This document shows positions 61,742 to 64,000 of a DNA stretch of 64,000 bases, one piece after another. Below the pieces are notes generated by a model. It made no database searches. It was given only the letters and a program-made list of their open reading frames with translations, and was not told where the DNA came from. Source of the stretch: Bacillota bacterium (GTDB taxonomy: Bacteria > Bacillota > UBA4882 > UBA8346). Each line of letters begins with the position of its first letter. Within the stretch, counting starts at the first letter, position 1. The DNA lies in contig JAEXFN010000038.1 in NCBI GenBank assembly GCA_023400055.1, positions 1 to 64,000 of the forward strand, given 5' to 3'. A program made the position numbers and the translations under genes.

Positions 61742-64000
61742 ATGAATCATTTACTGGCGGCAATCGCCGGTCATCCCGAGTTTCGGAAGGTCAAAGAACA
61801 CTTTAATCAGGGCCGATCGGATCTAATTACTGGGATCAGCGGAACTCAAAAAGCGATAGTCATTGCCGGATTAACGGCCGATTCAGACCGCAAGTTTTTG
61901 GTCGTTAGTTATAGCAATAATCAGGCCAACCGGCTTGCGGCCGACCTGGAGTCTTTGATCGGAGCGGATTCCGTTGCATTTTTTCCAAGCAACGAACTGC
62001 TGCCCCACGAAGAGGCTTATGAACCCGAGGTCACCGCGCAACGGGTGGAGACGCTCGGTAAGATTCTGCTGCGCGATCATTTGGTGGTTGTTACATCTTG
62101 GGAGGCGTTGCATCGGCGCTTGGTGCCGCCCGTCAAGTTCCTCGACTTCAGCCTGCGCCTCAAACTGGGGATGGAGTATCCGCTGAGTGGATTGCTCACC
62201 CGGCTTATCCTGATGGGCTACGAACGGGTCGAAATGGTTCAGGCGGTGGGTCAATTTAGCCTGCGCGGCGATATTTTGGATATTTTCCCACTGGATCGCG
62301 ATCAGCCGGTGCGGATGGAGTTCTTCGGCGATGAGATCGATTCGCTCCGTAGTTTTCAGGTGGAAGATCAGATTTCTACCGAGAACCTGGAGCAAGTTAT
62401 GGTCTTGCCGGCCCGGGAGGGGCTCTGGCATCAAGCGGATTTTGACCGATCCCTGCCGCAGATCCGAGCCGCGCTTGGGTCGCAAGTCGCTAAATTGGAA
62501 GAACTGGGCCGGGTCAATGAGGCTGAAAATTTGAACGGCCGGATCGGTGAGGCGTTGGAGCGGCTCTCTCAAGGACATCAACTGCCCGGAGCCGATCAGT
62601 TTTTACCCTGGATCGAGCCGGGATTGGTAAGTTTACTCGATTATCTGCCCGATGCCCGGTTGATCCTGGATGAACCGGTGCGGGGCCGCGATGCTTTCCG
62701 GCTGACCGAGGAAGAGACCGCCAGCATTTACGCCAACTTCCTGGAAAAAGGAGTGGTCCTCCCCAAGGAGCAACAGATTTTCCTGGAAACCGAGGAATTG
62801 GAAGGGAACTTCCGCGCCCGCCATCCCTTTTTTCTGTCGCTGTTGGCCAAGACGCCCAAAGGTTTTGCGCCGGAGCATACATTCACGTTGTCGTTCCGGA
62901 CCCCGCCGTCGTTTCATAGCAAAGTGGAGTTGTTGACCACCGAGATCAACCGCTGGTTGAAAGAAGGGCGGATCATCATTTTGGCGGTGGCCCTCAAGGA
63001 AAAGGCCCGCCGTTTACGCGAGGTGCTGCGGGAACAAGGAGTCTCCAGTCAACTGCTGTTGGCGGAGGAGGAAGACCGACCGCTGGTACCGCAGACGGTC
63101 CGCATCACCACCGTCGATTTTGAGACCGGTTTCGAATGGCTCCCCGGGAAATTAGTGGTCTTGACCGAGAACGAGATTTACGGCCGCCAGAAAAAGAAAT
63201 ACCAGGCCCGCTTCCAGCAGGAAGGCACCAAGATCAGCTCTTTCACCGATCTGAAAGTCGGCGACTATGTGGTCCATATCAACCACGGCATCGGCCGTTA
63301 TATGGGCATCGAGACGCTGGAGATCGCGGGAGGACACCGTGATTATCTGAAGATTGAATATGCCGGGGAAGATCGCTTATTTGTACCCACCGATCAGATT
63401 AATTTATTGCAAAAGTACATCGGGGTCGAGGATGCGCCGCCGAAAGTCAACAAACTGGGCGGCAGCGACTGGCAGAAGGTTAAGAACAAGGTCAAAGAGT
63501 CGATCCGGGACATGGCTGAACAGCTGCTGGAGTTGTATGCCCAACGGGAAGTGGCCCCCGGCAATGTTTTTGCGCCGGATACGGTCTGGCAGCACGAATT
63601 TGAAGAGGCCTTCTTTTACGAGGAGACTCCCGATCAGTTCCGGGCGGCCGAAGAGATCAAACAGGATATGGAACGGGCCAAACCGATGGATCGCTTGCTT
63701 TGCGGCGATGTCGGCTACGGCAAGACCGAAGTGGCGATGCGGGCCGCCTTTAAGGCCATCATGGGCGGCAAACAGGTTGGCGTGCTGGTTCCCACCACCA
63801 TTCTGGCCCAGCAGCACTTTCTGACCTTCCGGGAGCGGTTCGCCGGCTTTCCCGTGAATATCCGGGTGCTAAGCCGTTTTCAGTCGCAGCGGGAGCAAAA
63901 TGAGACGGTCGAGGGCTTGCTCAAGGGCGAAGTCGATTTGGTCATCGGAACCCATCGCCTGATCTCCACCGATGTCCATTTTAAAGATTTGGGCTTACTG
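61742..64000 (+). CDS. mfd: Transcription-repair coupling factor (partial, runs off the right end)
   Basis: The first 753 codons of a gene that is about 1,150 codons in the family. N-terminal UvrB-like region (GISGTQKAIVIAGLTADSDR, FPSNELLPHEEAYEPEVTAQ, GQFSLRGDILDIFPLDRDQP), RNA-polymerase-interacting domain (KVGDYVVHINHGIGRYMGIE) and the start of the helicase motor (LLCGDVGYGKTEVAMRAAFK, PTTILAQQHF, IGTHRLI). It displaces stalled RNA polymerase and recruits UvrA. GGAGG lies 5 nt before ATG 61742. The 273-bp gap before it shows nothing else. Confidence 0.95.
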   Translation, partial: MNHLLAAIAGHPEFRKVKEHFNQGRSDLITGISGTQKAIVIAGLTADSDRKFLVVSYSNNQANRLAADLESLIGADSVAFFPSNELLPHEEAYEPEVTAQRVETLGKILLRDHLVVVTSWEALHRRLVPPVKFLDFSLRLKLGMEYPLSGLLTRLILMGYERVEMVQAVGQFSLRGDILDIFPLDRDQPVRMEFFGDEIDSLRSFQVEDQISTENLEQVMVLPAREGLWHQADFDRSLPQIRAALGSQVAKLEELGRVNEAENLNGRIGEALERLSQGHQLPGADQFLPWIEPGLVSLLDYLPDARLILDEPVRGRDAFRLTEEETASIYANFLEKGVVLPKEQQIFLETEELEGNFRARHPFFLSLLAKTPKGFAPEHTFTLSFRTPPSFHSKVELLTTEINRWLKEGRIIILAVALKEKARRLREVLREQGVSSQLLLAEEEDRPLVPQTVRITTVDFETGFEWLPGKLVVLTENEIYGRQKKKYQARFQQEGTKISSFTDLKVGDYVVHINHGIGRYMGIETLEIAGGHRDYLKIEYAGEDRLFVPTDQINLLQKYIGVEDAPPKVNKLGGSDWQKVKNKVKESIRDMAEQLLELYAQREVAPGNVFAPDTVWQHEFEEAFFYEETPDQFRAAEEIKQDMERAKPMDRLLCGDVGYGKTEVAMRAAFKAIMGGKQVGVLVPTTILAQQHFLTFRERFAGFPVNIRVLSRFQSQREQNETVEGLLKGEVDLVIGTHRLISTDVHFKDLGLL

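Overview
The window looks like the chromosomal replication-origin region of a diderm (outer-membrane-bearing) member of the Firmicutes. Firmicute signs: the gene order rpmH-rnpA-yidD-yidC-jag-mnmE-mnmG-rsmG-parA-parB to the left of dnaA-dnaN-yaaA-recF-DUF721-remB-gyrB, a GlnR-type glnRA operon, SpoVG, a SleB-type cell-wall hydrolase, a long Firmicutes-type SRP RNA and split glycine dehydrogenase subunits. Outer-membrane signs: a full-length TonB-dependent receptor, TonB/ExbB/ExbD, a small outer-membrane-like beta-barrel protein and a binding protein without a lipobox. I would place it near the Hydrogenispora/Limnochordia-type lineages, but that is inference. No transposase, prophage or CRISPR array is seen.

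Layout. 1-880: non-coding, rich in hairpins. 0.9-4.6 kb: a beta-barrel protein, a protein with a perforin-like motif, and a GH130 glycoside phosphorylase. 4.7-16.6 kb: an accessory island with two minus-strand transcription units, exbB-exbD-tonB and receptor-binding protein-permease-ATPase-two nitrogenase-like subunits-exported chelatase. Both share a palindromic operator, and a Cys-rich AraC regulator is divergent. 16.7-21.2 kb: small membrane proteins and cell-wall enzymes. 21.4-25.5 kb: a glycine-riboswitch-controlled gcvT-gcvPA-gcvPB operon (no gcvH). 25.5-33.5 kb: a 42-bp repeat array, a lytic transglycosylase, glnR-glnA, bactofilin, an M23 peptidase, DUF4446 and larB-larC. 33.5-44.1 kb: parB/parA with two parS sites, rsmG, two tandem mnmG paralogues, a second repeat array, mnmE, jag, yidC, yidD, rnpA and rpmH. 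44.1-46.1 kb: oriC DnaA boxes on both sides of dnaA. 46.1-52.8 kb: dnaN to gyrB and a DMT transporter. 52.9-64 kb: tadA, two tRNA-Ser, SRP RNA, ispE, a GntR regulator, a nucleotidyltransferase, spoVG, tRNA-Gln, a third repeat array, glmU, bL25, pth, a small PrsW-like protein and the first 753 codons of mfd.

The most interesting system is the 4.7-15.5 kb island. It joins TonB-powered uptake of a large metal chelate, probably a tetrapyrrole, with a two-subunit nitrogenase-like reductase and an exported CbiX/CbiK-like chelatase. No NifH-type reductase gene is present. The second notable feature is a family of three separate 21-bp-period tandem arrays (25.8, 40.1 and 58.0 kb) with a related core, all lying between genes and one of them inside the mnmE-mnmG unit.
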